The notes under the pieces were generated by a model. That model was not told where the DNA came from. It worked only from the letters and a program-made list of their open reading frames with translations, and ran no database searches. A program made the position numbers and the translations under genes. From the NCBI GenBank assembly GCA_009735695.1, contig SRSL01000001.1, positions 372,048 through 436,047 on the forward strand: a stretch of 64,000 nt of DNA, written 5' to 3'. Positions 8,357 through 18,919 of this stretch are shown here, piece after piece. The first letter of the stretch is position 1; every line of letters starts with the position of its first letter. Source of the stretch: Christiangramia bathymodioli (GTDB taxonomy: Bacteria; Bacteroidota; Bacteroidia; Flavobacteriales; Flavobacteriaceae).

Positions 8357-8899
8357 ATGAAATTCTTAAAAATTACTACTCTGCTTTTTGTACTGGCACT
8401 GGTAACTTCTTCCTGCTCCAGTATAAGTGTTGCTTCCGATTATGATCGCGAAGCTAATTTCTCTGAATATGGCACTTACGCCTTCTTTAAACCGGGCATT
8501 GACAAGGCAGCTATTTCAGACCTGGACAAAAAACGAATCCTTCGCGCCATTGAAGATGAAATGTCTAAAAAAGGTTTTACCAAGTCAGAAAACCCTGATA
8601 TCCTGGTAAGTATCTTCACCAAGACCAATGAAAATATTAACATTTATCAGAACAATTATCCTTACTGGGGCTATGGCTGGGGCTGGAATCCCTGGTACTG
8701 GGGAACTGGCTTTAACACCGTGAGCCGCACAAGCGAAGGCACCCTGTATATAGACCTTATCGATGCTGAAGACAAGGAACTTGTCTGGCAGGGAATGGGT
8801 ACCGCGGCTCTTGCCAAGGAGGTCAATAAAAAACAGGAACGCATCAATGAGATCGTCGCGAAGATCATGGAGAAATACCCTCCTGGTATCGAAAAATAA
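8357..8899 (+). CDS. DUF4136 domain-containing lipoprotein
   Basis: The 180-aa protein has a lipoprotein signal ending TSSCSS (lipidated C20) and then the DUF4136 domain, with the typical opening DYDREANFSEYGTYAFF and terminal segments covering a small mixed fold. An aromatic/Gly-rich loop (YPYWGYGWGWNPWYWG, about residues 100-115) is characteristic. It is probably an envelope protein whose role is not established. It stands alone: 195 nt of AT-rich DNA without a recognisable gene precede it and a strong terminator follows. Confidence 0.85.
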   Translation: MKFLKITTLLFVLALVTSSCSSISVASDYDREANFSEYGTYAFFKPGIDKAAISDLDKKRILRAIEDEMSKKGFTKSENPDILVSIFTKTNENINIYQNNYPYWGYGWGWNPWYWGTGFNTVSRTSEGTLYIDLIDAEDKELVWQGMGTAALAKEVNKKQERINEIVAKIMEKYPPGIEK

Positions 8900-8908
8900 A
8901 ATTGAATC

Positions 8909-8929
8909 AAGCCCCTTTTTAAGGGGCTT
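8909..8929 (+). terminator. Rho-independent terminator after the DUF4136 gene
   Basis: AAGCCCCTT (8909-8917) and AAGGGGCTT (8921-8929) form a 9-bp stem with a 3-nt loop, followed by TTTTATTTT. Confidence 0.9.
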
Positions 8930-9014
8930 TTTTATTTTCTGAAGGCCTGAAATACTTTTAGTGTCTGTATCAAATTTTGTACTTTTAACGCAAACGTTTT
9001 AGTAAACCCGAATC

Positions 9015-10772
9015 ATGTTAGATAACATTCAGTCGAACGAGATCCTGGATAGGCTTCCGGCCCATCTTCAGCAATATATCAAACCGCAGAATTATGATGA
9101 TTACACCCCTATCAACCAGGCGGTTTGGCGATACGTAATGCGTAAAAATGTGGATTATCTCAGTAAGGTGGCACATGATTCTTATTTGCAGGGTTTAAAA
9201 CAAACCGGGATATCTATAGACAGCATTCCGAACATGTACGGGATGAACCGCATTTTGAAGGAAATAGGCTGGGCAGCAGTAGCGGTGGATGGTTTCATCC
9301 CTCCAGCCGCATTCATGGAATTCCAGGCCTATAACGTACTGGTGATCGCCAGTGATATTCGCCAGTTAGAACATATAGAATATACCCCGGCTCCTGATAT
9401 CATTCACGAAGGCGCTGGGCATGCTCCTATTATTGCGAATCCTGAATATGCTGAATATCTGCGTCGTTTTGGAGAGATTGGCTGTAAGGCGATCTCCAGC
9501 TCCCACGATTACGAGGTATATGAAGCCATCCGGGAACTTTCCATATTAAAGGAAGCTGAAGATACCCCGAAGGAAAAGATTGAAGAAGTTGAAAAAAAGG
9601 TGGATGAGCTTCAAAATAAAGAAGTAAAGCCAAGCGAAATGTCGCAGATAAGGAATTTACACTGGTGGACGGTAGAATACGGACTCATCGGCACTTTGGA
9701 AAACCCGAAGATCTATGGCGCCGGACTTTTATCTTCTATTGGAGAAAGCAAGTCCTGCCTTACCGATGCCGTAAAGAAACTTCCATACAGCATTGAGGCT
9801 TCCAGGCAAGAATTCGATATAACCAAACCTCAGCCGCAACTATATGTAACTCCAGATTTTGCTCATTTGAGCCTGGTGCTGGAAGAATTTGCCAATAAGA
9901 TGGCGCTGCGAAAGGGCGGACTCGAAGGTGTTCAGAAACTCATCGACTCCAAAACCATTGGCAGTATAGAATTAAGTACCGGTATCCAGATCTCCGGAAA
10001 TTTCTCCAATGTGATCGAACACGAAGGCAAACCGGTCTATATACAAACCGAAGGAAAAACAGCTTTATCCTATCGTGAGAAGGAACTGGTAGGCCATGGA
10101 GTTAGTACTCATTCCGAAGGATTTGGTTCGCCAATTGGCACCTTAAAGGGCATCAACCTGGCAATTGAAGATATGAGTCCAAGAGATCTCAGGGCTTACG
10201 ATATTTATGAAGGGGAATCGGTCGTTCTTGAATTTGAAGGAGGTGTAAAAGTTGAAGGAGAGATCATAACCGGAACCAGGAACCTTCAGGGCAAAATTAT
10301 CCTGATCAGTTTTAAGAATTGCACGGTGAGTTATGGAGATAAGATCCTGTTTAAACCGGAATGGGGTCAGTATGATATGGCCGTAGGGAAAGCCATCATT
10401 TCAGCATTTGCCGGGCCGGCAGATCATGATTCTTTCGACCTCATCAATCATACGCCATCCACAACCACCATCAAAAGCAAGAAAACCCCGGAACGGGAAG
10501 AACTGGAATCATTGTACGAATCGGTTAGAAACATCAGGAATGGAGAAAATACCAATTTCTCATTGAACGCTGCTTTCGATATCGTAAAAAAACATCATCC
10601 AAAAGACTGGTTGTTATCTGTAGAGATCTATGAACTCGCAGTTGAAGATGACCGGGAACTGGCAAAAGAGGTCAAGGAGCACCTTGAAGAATTAAAGAGC
10701 CGAAGGCCTGAAATCGCTCACCTGATAGTTGACGGTATCGAAATGACCCACCAAAAACTGGCGACGACCTAA
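9015..10772 (+). CDS. Phenylalanine 4-monooxygenase-type aromatic amino acid hydroxylase, long form
   Basis: This 585-aa protein has a biopterin-dependent hydroxylase domain in residues about 10-330. The iron-binding triad is visible as H131 and H136 in HEGAGHAP and E221 in WWTVEYG. It should hydroxylate phenylalanine to tyrosine using O2 and tetrahydropterin. Most bacterial enzymes are about 260-300 aa. Here a C-terminal extension of roughly 250 residues follows, containing GFGSPIGTLKG and a beta-rich segment that I cannot assign; such long forms occur in Bacteroidota. Its stop overlaps the stop of the convergent DUF4230 gene by 3-4 nt. Confidence 0.9.
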   Translation: MLDNIQSNEILDRLPAHLQQYIKPQNYDDYTPINQAVWRYVMRKNVDYLSKVAHDSYLQGLKQTGISIDSIPNMYGMNRILKEIGWAAVAVDGFIPPAAFMEFQAYNVLVIASDIRQLEHIEYTPAPDIIHEGAGHAPIIANPEYAEYLRRFGEIGCKAISSSHDYEVYEAIRELSILKEAEDTPKEKIEEVEKKVDELQNKEVKPSEMSQIRNLHWWTVEYGLIGTLENPKIYGAGLLSSIGESKSCLTDAVKKLPYSIEASRQEFDITKPQPQLYVTPDFAHLSLVLEEFANKMALRKGGLEGVQKLIDSKTIGSIELSTGIQISGNFSNVIEHEGKPVYIQTEGKTALSYREKELVGHGVSTHSEGFGSPIGTLKGINLAIEDMSPRDLRAYDIYEGESVVLEFEGGVKVEGEIITGTRNLQGKIILISFKNCTVSYGDKILFKPEWGQYDMAVGKAIISAFAGPADHDSFDLINHTPSTTTIKSKKTPEREELESLYESVRNIRNGENTNFSLNAAFDIVKKHHPKDWLLSVEIYELAVEDDRELAKEVKEHLEELKSRRPEIAHLIVDGIEMTHQKLATT

Positions 10773-11383
10773 AGCTTAATCTCTTCAAGCACTTCTGAGC
10801 TTTCAATGGGCTGACCGCGATATTCCAGTGTCCAGCCCATACTGTTGGTAAGTATATAGATCTTTTGAAGTTCACTTATCAACCGGTTACGTGCGTTGGT
10901 TTTAAGACTGGAATTCTCAATTTTTTCACGCAATCCCTTTTCCACCCGCTCTTTGATCTTGTTATAGTCCTCAGCCTCGAACTGGTTGAGATAATCCTGG
11001 GTAACATCGTAATATTTAATATTGGGATTGATATTGATCTCCTCTTTGGGAATACTATTGATGATCACCTTCTGATTTTCCTCGTCAACCTCCACATCGA
11101 GTTTACTAAGGTCGTAAGCGACACTGGCTTCAGCATTCACTATGATAAGCGCCTTTTTCCTGGCTGAAAGTACGTCGAAGTAAAAACTTTTCGAATTCTT
11201 ATAGGTGAAGACCTGGCTGAAACTGCCTTCGGTAACCACCAGTTTTCCAACATTTCGGATCTGCTTCTGAATAAGCGCGGTATTCTCCTCCAGGGTTTCC
11301 TTTCTTTCATTCTGCTGATCCCAGTACATAAAACCGAGAATAACAACGGCAAGAAACAATAAGGCGAGAAGGAAATTTTTCAT
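10769..11383 (-). CDS. DUF4230 domain-containing protein
   Basis: The 204-aa protein has one N-terminal membrane anchor (residues about 3-21, FLLALLFLAVVILGFMYW) followed by a soluble alpha/beta DUF4230 domain (about 50-190). The long C-terminal helix region includes ARNRLISELQKIY. It is probably periplasmic and membrane-tethered; the function is unknown. It converges tail-to-tail with the hydroxylase gene with overlapping stop codons. Confidence 0.8.
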   Translation of the reverse strand: MKNFLLALLFLAVVILGFMYWDQQNERKETLEENTALIQKQIRNVGKLVVTEGSFSQVFTYKNSKSFYFDVLSARKKALIIVNAEASVAYDLSKLDVEVDEENQKVIINSIPKEEININPNIKYYDVTQDYLNQFEAEDYNKIKERVEKGLREKIENSSLKTNARNRLISELQKIYILTNSMGWTLEYRGQPIESSEVLEEIKL

Positions 11384-11445
11384 AAGCTGATTTTATACCG
11401 AAAAGATAGAAAAAGCTGAGAAAAATAGTGAAGTGGGAAGTGTTA

Positions 11446-11590
11446 TAAAAAACTAAAGGACGGCCCCACCCGTCCTTTAGTAAATTCTAAAATCTACCCC
11501 AACAAATTTTAGAAAACAAATCATCGGTAAATGGTTGATTATTTGAGGTGTACATCCTCGCCTAAGCCAATAGATTTACTTCAAATCTGT
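11446..11590 (-). ncRNA. Candidate small RNA (unassigned family)
   Basis: Read on the minus strand, this gap ends in a near-ideal intrinsic terminator: ACTAAAGGACGG pairs perfectly with CCGTCCTTTAGT (11481-11470 / 11463-11452), then a T-run. Just upstream is a second perfect 9-bp hairpin (TTCTAAAAT/ATTTTAGAA, 11514-11506 / 11493-11485). Before that, GAGG/CCTC and GTAAAT/ATTTAC pairings could fold a 5' domain. No ORF fits. It lies 55 nt or more past the GSCFA stop, so it may be an independent sRNA or a long structured 3' UTR. The 5' end is approximate. I cannot match it to 6S, tmRNA or SRP RNA. Confidence 0.5.
11452..11481 (-). terminator. Strong intrinsic terminator of the candidate sRNA / GSCFA transcript
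   Basis: A 12-bp perfect stem with a 6-nt loop is followed on the minus strand by six T residues (11452-11447). Confidence 0.85.
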
Positions 11591-11645
11591 TAGGTAAAAA
11601 TACAAATATTTTAATATAAATTATGAAAATATGATTGAGATTGTA

Positions 11646-12629
11646 TTAAAAAAATGCTATTCCCAATAAGCACAAGGCCTGAGAAAAAGTAATTTCAGGG
11701 TACTTTTTATTAATTTCCTCGATTTTAGCTTTTATTCTTGTAAGAAATTTCTTATAATCTGAGGAGTTTTCTTCTTGTGGTCGATGCGAAAGCGCCTTTT
11801 GGATCCTGTCGATTTCCTTGTTCAGATCCCTGGTTTCACCATTTAAATAGTTGTAGGAAAACAGCTTCCATATATAATCGATCGCTGCCTTCGAAGGATG
11901 CAACATATCTTCAGAATAAAACCTGTAATCCCTAAGTTCATCCATCAGGATCTCGTAGGAAGGAAAATACACTGCGTTCTCACTGCTCTCCAAAAAACGA
12001 TGAACGGCAGTGATCAAATGAGCCTTACTCCGTTGGTTTTCCACAACTCCGTCCTTTAAATGTCGTACCGGCGAGATCGTTAGAACCAGTTTAGCCTTAT
12101 CGCTAAGCCGGGTGATACTGTGACTTATCACCTCCAAATCGTTCACTATTTCATCTGTAGAAGATAGCTCCTTGTCGAACATTTTTTGAGGGATCTTATG
12201 GCAGTTGGCTACAATATCAGGTTTCCCTTCATAGACATAGCCCCAGGCAGTACCTAAACTTATAATAACGTGTGAAGCATTGGAAAGGAACTTCCTGCTC
12301 TCGTCAAGCGCTTTATTTAATGCCTCTAAACAGTCTTCCTTACTACTGCGTCTCATAAACGAATGAGCTTCTAGTGACTGCCAGGCACCATTGAATTCGA
12401 TCACATCCTTTTCGGTATAAGGCTCATTATTAGACAGCCTCTGGAAAAATTTCCTGATTGGCGACGGGTGAAAAATAATTCCCGTAGGATTTTTCAGGGT
12501 ATGGAACCGGAACCAATCCATTTTTGACCCGATATTTTCAACAAAACAGGAACCCATAAGAAAAACTCCCTTCTTATGGTCTATCTTCGGAAAGCCTTCC
12601 TCTACGGGCACTTTAGTTCTGAATTCCAT
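11646..12629 (-). CDS. GSCFA domain-containing protein
   Basis: The 327-aa protein carries the eponymous motif as GSCFVENIG (residues 26-34), near FHPSPIRKFF and the later DMLHPSKAAIDYIWKLF block. GSCFA proteins resemble SGNH/GDSL hydrolases: the GSCF serine takes the GDSL position, and the HPS histidine sits where the catalytic dyad is expected. The substrate is unknown. There is no signal peptide, so it is probably cytoplasmic. It follows alaS directly, beyond an alaS terminator. Confidence 0.9.
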   Translation of the reverse strand: MEFRTKVPVEEGFPKIDHKKGVFLMGSCFVENIGSKMDWFRFHTLKNPTGIIFHPSPIRKFFQRLSNNEPYTEKDVIEFNGAWQSLEAHSFMRRSSKEDCLEALNKALDESRKFLSNASHVIISLGTAWGYVYEGKPDIVANCHKIPQKMFDKELSSTDEIVNDLEVISHSITRLSDKAKLVLTISPVRHLKDGVVENQRSKAHLITAVHRFLESSENAVYFPSYEILMDELRDYRFYSEDMLHPSKAAIDYIWKLFSYNYLNGETRDLNKEIDRIQKALSHRPQEENSSDYKKFLTRIKAKIEEINKKYPEITFSQALCLLGIAFF

Positions 12630-12643
12630 ATCATTAAATTAAA

Positions 12644-12669
12644 AAATCCCGGTGACTAAACCGGGATTT
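12644..12669 (-). terminator. Rho-independent terminator of alaS
   Basis: On the minus strand AAATCCCGGT pairs with ACCGGGATTT around a 6-nt loop, followed by a T-run, starting 6 nt past the alaS stop. Confidence 0.85.
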
Positions 12670-12674
12670 TTCTT

Positions 12675-15290
<2,616 letters not shown>

Positions 15291-15343
15291 TCAGTTATTT
15301 TCTTGCAAAATTCATTAAATTATGAAGACGGCAAAACAATTAT

Positions 15344-15351
15344 TATATTTG
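15344..15351 (+). promoter_or_regulatory. Possible -7 element for the M23-MerR-LemA-TPM operon
   Basis: An exact TATATTTG lies about 70 nt upstream of the M23 start, in the gap divergent from alaS. No TTG is found at the proper distance, so support is partial. Confidence 0.35.
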
Positions 15352-15421
15352 TTCGTTAACCGTATAAAATTGCACGGTATTTGCGCCGTTTCGTGACGCA
15401 AAAATAGCATAATTTTAGCTC

Positions 15422-16399
15422 ATGTCGAAGGTTAAATATTATTACGATAGCGAGACCCTTTCCTACAAGAAGATCGAGCAAAAAAAGGGTCGCAGGCTAG
15501 GTATCATCCTGTTGAGCATCACCGGAAGTTTCCTGGGTGGTTTCATACTTTTGATGATCTATCTTAATATTCCTCAGATTGAAACACCAAAGGAAAAGGC
15601 CTTAAAACGAGAACTTCATAATATGGAGCTTCAATATGGTCTTCTGAATAAAAAAATGGATCAGATCCAGGATGTGATGGCCAATATCGAAGATCGCGAT
15701 AACAACATCTACCGATTGTATTTTGAAACCAACCCGATTCCTGAGGAGCAAAGAAAGGCAGGCTTCGGAGGTATAAACCGCTATAAAGACCTGGAAGGTT
15801 TTGATAACAGCAAACTCATAATCGAGACCAGCAAGCGAATGGATATACTTACCAAACGCCTGGTTGTTCAGTCCAAATCGCTGGACGAGATCGCCGAACT
15901 CGCCAAGGAAAAAGGAGCTCTGCTCTCTGCCATTCCTGCCATTCAGCCCGTGAACAATGAAGACCTGAGCAGGATCGCTTCCGGTTACGGCTGGAGAACC
16001 GATCCGTTCACCAAGGTCAAGAAATTCCATTATGGAATGGATTTTACCGCTCCCCGTGGCACTCCAATTTATGCTACCGGCGATGGAAAAGTTGTAAGAG
16101 CCGATAGCCGCTCTACCGGTTACGGAAATCATATTCGAATCGATCATGGTTATGGATACACCAGTTTATATGCACATTTATACAAGTACAATGTGCGCCG
16201 CGGCCAGAAGGTAAAACGAGGCGACGTGATCGGTTTTGTGGGTAGTACGGGTAGATCGGAAGCACCTCATCTTCATTACGAGATATTCAAGGACGATCAA
16301 CGCATCAACCCTATCAACTTCTACTACGGAAATCTTTCTCCGGAAGAATTCGACAAGGTTCTTGAAAAAGCTCAACGAGAAAATCAATCGCTGGATTAA
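15422..16399 (+). CDS. M23 family metallopeptidase (LytM-type)
   Basis: The 325-aa protein has a cytoplasmic stub, one transmembrane helix (about residues 27-48), a periplasmic coiled-coil (about 55-165) and a C-terminal M23 domain. The zinc ligands H203 and D207 (HYGMDFTAP) and H285 (HLHYEIF) are all present, along with H252, so it looks catalytically competent. It should cut peptide cross-links in peptidoglycan. It resembles the envelope M23 proteins commonly placed next to alaS in this phylum. Its stop overlaps the MerR start by 1 nt, indicating translational coupling. Confidence 0.92.
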   Translation: MSKVKYYYDSETLSYKKIEQKKGRRLGIILLSITGSFLGGFILLMIYLNIPQIETPKEKALKRELHNMELQYGLLNKKMDQIQDVMANIEDRDNNIYRLYFETNPIPEEQRKAGFGGINRYKDLEGFDNSKLIIETSKRMDILTKRLVVQSKSLDEIAELAKEKGALLSAIPAIQPVNNEDLSRIASGYGWRTDPFTKVKKFHYGMDFTAPRGTPIYATGDGKVVRADSRSTGYGNHIRIDHGYGYTSLYAHLYKYNVRRGQKVKRGDVIGFVGSTGRSEAPHLHYEIFKDDQRINPINFYYGNLSPEEFDKVLEKAQRENQSLD

Positions 16400-16728
16400 T
16401 GCATATCGATCTTCCTGAAAAACGTTATTACAGCATTGGCGAGGTCGCTGAAGCTTTTAAGGTAAACACTTCTCTTATTAGGTTCTGGGAAAAAGAATTT
16501 GATGTGATCAGGCCAAAGAAGAATGCCAAGGGAAACCGCAAGTTCACACCGGATGATATCAGGAATCTTGAACTCATCTATCACCTGGTCAAGGAGAGAG
16601 GCTTTACCCTAGAAGGAGCGAAAATTCATTTAAAGGAAGAAAAACAAAAAACATTAACTAACTTTGAGATAATCAGAAAGTTAGAACGAATAAAATCTGA
16701 ACTAGTCAACCTTAAAAATAATTTGTAA
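16399..16728 (+). CDS. MerR family transcriptional regulator
   Basis: The 109-aa protein has a MerR winged helix at its N-terminus (about 6-75: YYSIGEVAEAFKVNTSLIRF, then the wing GNRKFTPDDI), followed by a short dimerisation helix with no Cys-rich effector loop. It is therefore unlikely to be a metal sensor. The start ATG overlaps the preceding TAA (TAATG). It sits between an M23 peptidase and LemA and may regulate this operon, which is inference. Confidence 0.88.
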   Translation: MHIDLPEKRYYSIGEVAEAFKVNTSLIRFWEKEFDVIRPKKNAKGNRKFTPDDIRNLELIYHLVKERGFTLEGAKIHLKEEKQKTLTNFEIIRKLERIKSELVNLKNNL

Positions 16729-16729
16729 G

Positions 16730-17329
16730 ATGAAAAAGTGGTTAATTCCGTTAGCAATTATCGTAATTGTGATCATCGTGATCTGGCAATTCGCAGCCGG
16801 CTTCAATAATACAGCCGTCACCAAGGAAGAAAATGCGAAATTAGCCTGGTCGAATGTAGAAAGCTCCTACCAGCGAAGGAACGACCTTATAGGTAACCTG
16901 GTGAAAACGGTGCAGGGCGCTGCCGATTTCGAACAGGGAACCCTTACCGATGTGATCGAAGCAAGGGCCAAAGCCACTTCAATCAATGTAGATGCTGAAA
17001 ATCTTAGCGCTGCACAGATCCAGCAGTTCCAGGAAGCCCAACAGGGAGTTACCTCTGCCTTATCTCGCTTACTGGTAACAGTGGAACGTTATCCCGACCT
17101 GAAGGCGAATCAGAATTTTCTTCAGTTACAATCACAGCTGGAAGGCACGGAAAACCGAATAAACGTGGCCAGGGACCGATATAATGAGGCGGTGACCGAC
17201 TATAACACCTATATTCGGGTGTTCCCGAATAATTTGCTGGCAGGGCTTTTCGGTTTTGACCGTATGGAGCGCTTCCAGGCCGATGCAGGAGCGGAAGATG
17301 CGCCTGAAGTGGAATTCGACTTTCAATAA
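16730..17329 (+). CDS. LemA family protein
   Basis: The 199-aa protein has one N-terminal transmembrane helix (about residues 4-22), then the long helical LemA domain with hallmark blocks AWSNVESSYQRRNDLIGNLV and ALSRLLVTVERYPDLKANQNF. LemA proteins are membrane-anchored and have no settled function. They are often encoded next to TPM-domain proteins, as here, where two follow (gap 3 nt). Confidence 0.93.
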   Translation: MKKWLIPLAIIVIVIIVIWQFAAGFNNTAVTKEENAKLAWSNVESSYQRRNDLIGNLVKTVQGAADFEQGTLTDVIEARAKATSINVDAENLSAAQIQQFQEAQQGVTSALSRLLVTVERYPDLKANQNFLQLQSQLEGTENRINVARDRYNEAVTDYNTYIRVFPNNLLAGLFGFDRMERFQADAGAEDAPEVEFDFQ

Positions 17330-17332
17330 ATC

Positions 17333-17776
17333 ATGGCAGACGCAGATAAAGGTTTTCTTACCAAAAAGGAGGAAGAAGAGATCGTGGAAGCTATTCGAGT
17401 GGCTGAACGAAAAACCTCTGGAGAGATCAGGGTTCATATTGAACGCAGCACCAATGGGAAGGATATCTTTGAGCGATCCATGGAAGTTTTCCATAAGCTG
17501 AAAATGGATAACACCAAGGAAGACAATGGTGTTTTGATCTATGTTGCCGTAGAAGATCATAATTTTGTGATCTATGGTGATAAAGGCATCAACGAGGTTG
17601 TTCCCGATGATTTTTGGGAAAGCACGAAAGACCTTATTGTTTCCCATTTCAAGAAAGGCGATTTTAAAACCGGGCTGGTTGAAGGGATACTGAAGGCCGG
17701 AGAACAATTAGAAAAACATTTTCCCTGGGATGAGAATGACACCAATGAGCTATCCGATCAGATTTCAAAAGGCTAG
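17333..17776 (+). CDS. TPM domain-containing protein (no signal peptide)
   Basis: The 147-aa protein is a nearly bare TPM (TLP18.3/Psb32/MOLO-1) domain, with EEEIVEAIRVAERKTSGEIRVH at the start (split here only for reference) and DNGVLIYVAVEDHNFVIYGDKGI in the core. No signal or transmembrane helix is evident, so it may stay in the cytoplasm. TPM domains are described as phosphatase-like or membrane-protein assembly factors; activity is unknown here. It overlaps the next TPM gene. Confidence 0.88.
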   Translation: MADADKGFLTKKEEEEIVEAIRVAERKTSGEIRVHIERSTNGKDIFERSMEVFHKLKMDNTKEDNGVLIYVAVEDHNFVIYGDKGINEVVPDDFWESTKDLIVSHFKKGDFKTGLVEGILKAGEQLEKHFPWDENDTNELSDQISKG

Positions 17777-18572
17777 ATTTATCAAACGGCTACTCCTTTT
17801 ATTGGTCCTTTTTGTAGGATTCACAGCCATAGCTCAGCGGGACATCCCACCCAAACCTTCCGAACAAACCAGCGTATATGACGAGGCCGATATGCTAGCG
17901 GCATCTGAAGAAGCAAGGCTGGAACAAAAACTGATCAATTATTCCGATACTACTTCCACGCAAATAGTGGTAGTGACCATTCCGTCACTGGAAGGCGAAT
18001 ACGAAGGAACCTATGCCGCTCACTGGGCGCACGAATGGGGAATTGGTCAAAGCGATACCGATAACGGCCTCCTGGTTCTGGTTGCCCAGCAGGAACGAAA
18101 GATATGGATCACCACCGGATACGGACTGGAAGAATATCTTACCGATGCCAAGACCAAGGAGATCATCGAACTCATCATCCTGCCCGAATTCAGAAACGGG
18201 GATATTTATGGCGGGCTTGATAAAGGGACCTCCGCTATTTTCCAGGTGCTGAATGGCACTTTTAAAGGCGCCCCACGACCTGAAGGATCAGGTGGTGGCG
18301 GAATTTCAATAAGAACCATTATCATCTTTCTCATTCTTTTCGTAATTCTCACCTCTCTTTTTAATAAACGAGGTGGTGGTAGAAATGGCGGACGCAGATC
18401 TGGCCGAAGCACCTTGTGGGATGCGATCATCTTAAGCTCGATGGGACGCGGCAGTCTTGGAGGTGGCGGATTTGGTGGCGGTAGCTCCGGAGGTGGCTTT
18501 GGTGGCGGAGGCTTTGGAGGAGGTTTCGGCGGTGGCGGCTTTGGCGGTGGTGGTGCCGGGGGAAGCTGGTAA
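17745..18572 (+). CDS. Secreted/membrane TPM domain-containing protein with Gly-rich tail
   Basis: The protein is about 275 aa from the ATG at 17745; ATGs at 17730 and 17736 are alternatives. A signal peptide (LLLLLVLFVGFTAIAQ, cleavage after the Ala-Gln region) leads a TPM domain (about residues 35-165), then a transmembrane helix (about 190-208) and a low-complexity Gly/Phe/Ser tail ending GGGGAGGSW. This is the classic LemA-partner layout. The start lies inside the preceding gene (about 30-nt overlap), which indicates co-translation. Confidence 0.9.
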   Translation: MSYPIRFQKARFIKRLLLLLVLFVGFTAIAQRDIPPKPSEQTSVYDEADMLAASEEARLEQKLINYSDTTSTQIVVVTIPSLEGEYEGTYAAHWAHEWGIGQSDTDNGLLVLVAQQERKIWITTGYGLEEYLTDAKTKEIIELIILPEFRNGDIYGGLDKGTSAIFQVLNGTFKGAPRPEGSGGGGISIRTIIIFLILFVILTSLFNKRGGGRNGGRRSGRSTLWDAIILSSMGRGSLGGGGFGGGSSGGGFGGGGFGGGFGGGGFGGGGAGGSW

Positions 18573-18919
18573 TTCAGTTATCAGTTTTCAGTGGCAGTAA
18601 GCAGTGGTTGATATTGGTTATCGGTTATCAAAAAAGGAATTTTTACTTTCCAGTATTTCGCTAAATAAACACCACAGAGTTTTCAACACCTTCTAAGTTT
18701 CAAAGAGATTTTTCTTAGTCTCACGATCCGGATACTACCCATTCCGGAAAACTTGCATACTACTTCTTCATTCATCTCCAATTTTTATCTCTCAAAACAC
18801 AATTTTTCTATCTCCATTTGCATCTAAATAATTGAACATTGGAAAAATTACATAAGGTCATTCAAAAACACAACTATCTAATTTTCATATATTTAAAATA
18901 ACCAATCCATCTGATCATT
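18573..18919. other. 347-nt AT-rich gap with degenerate short repeats
   Basis: I see no gene here. The first 80 nt hold degenerate heptamer repeats, CAGTTAT-CAGTTTT-CAGT (about 18576-18593) and GGTTATC twice (about 18617-18630). After that comes a stretch (about 18671-18725) resembling the CACAGAG...TTTCAAAGAGATTT-type intergenic repeats of Bacteroidota, and then T/A-rich DNA up to the esterase start. Confidence 0.5.
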
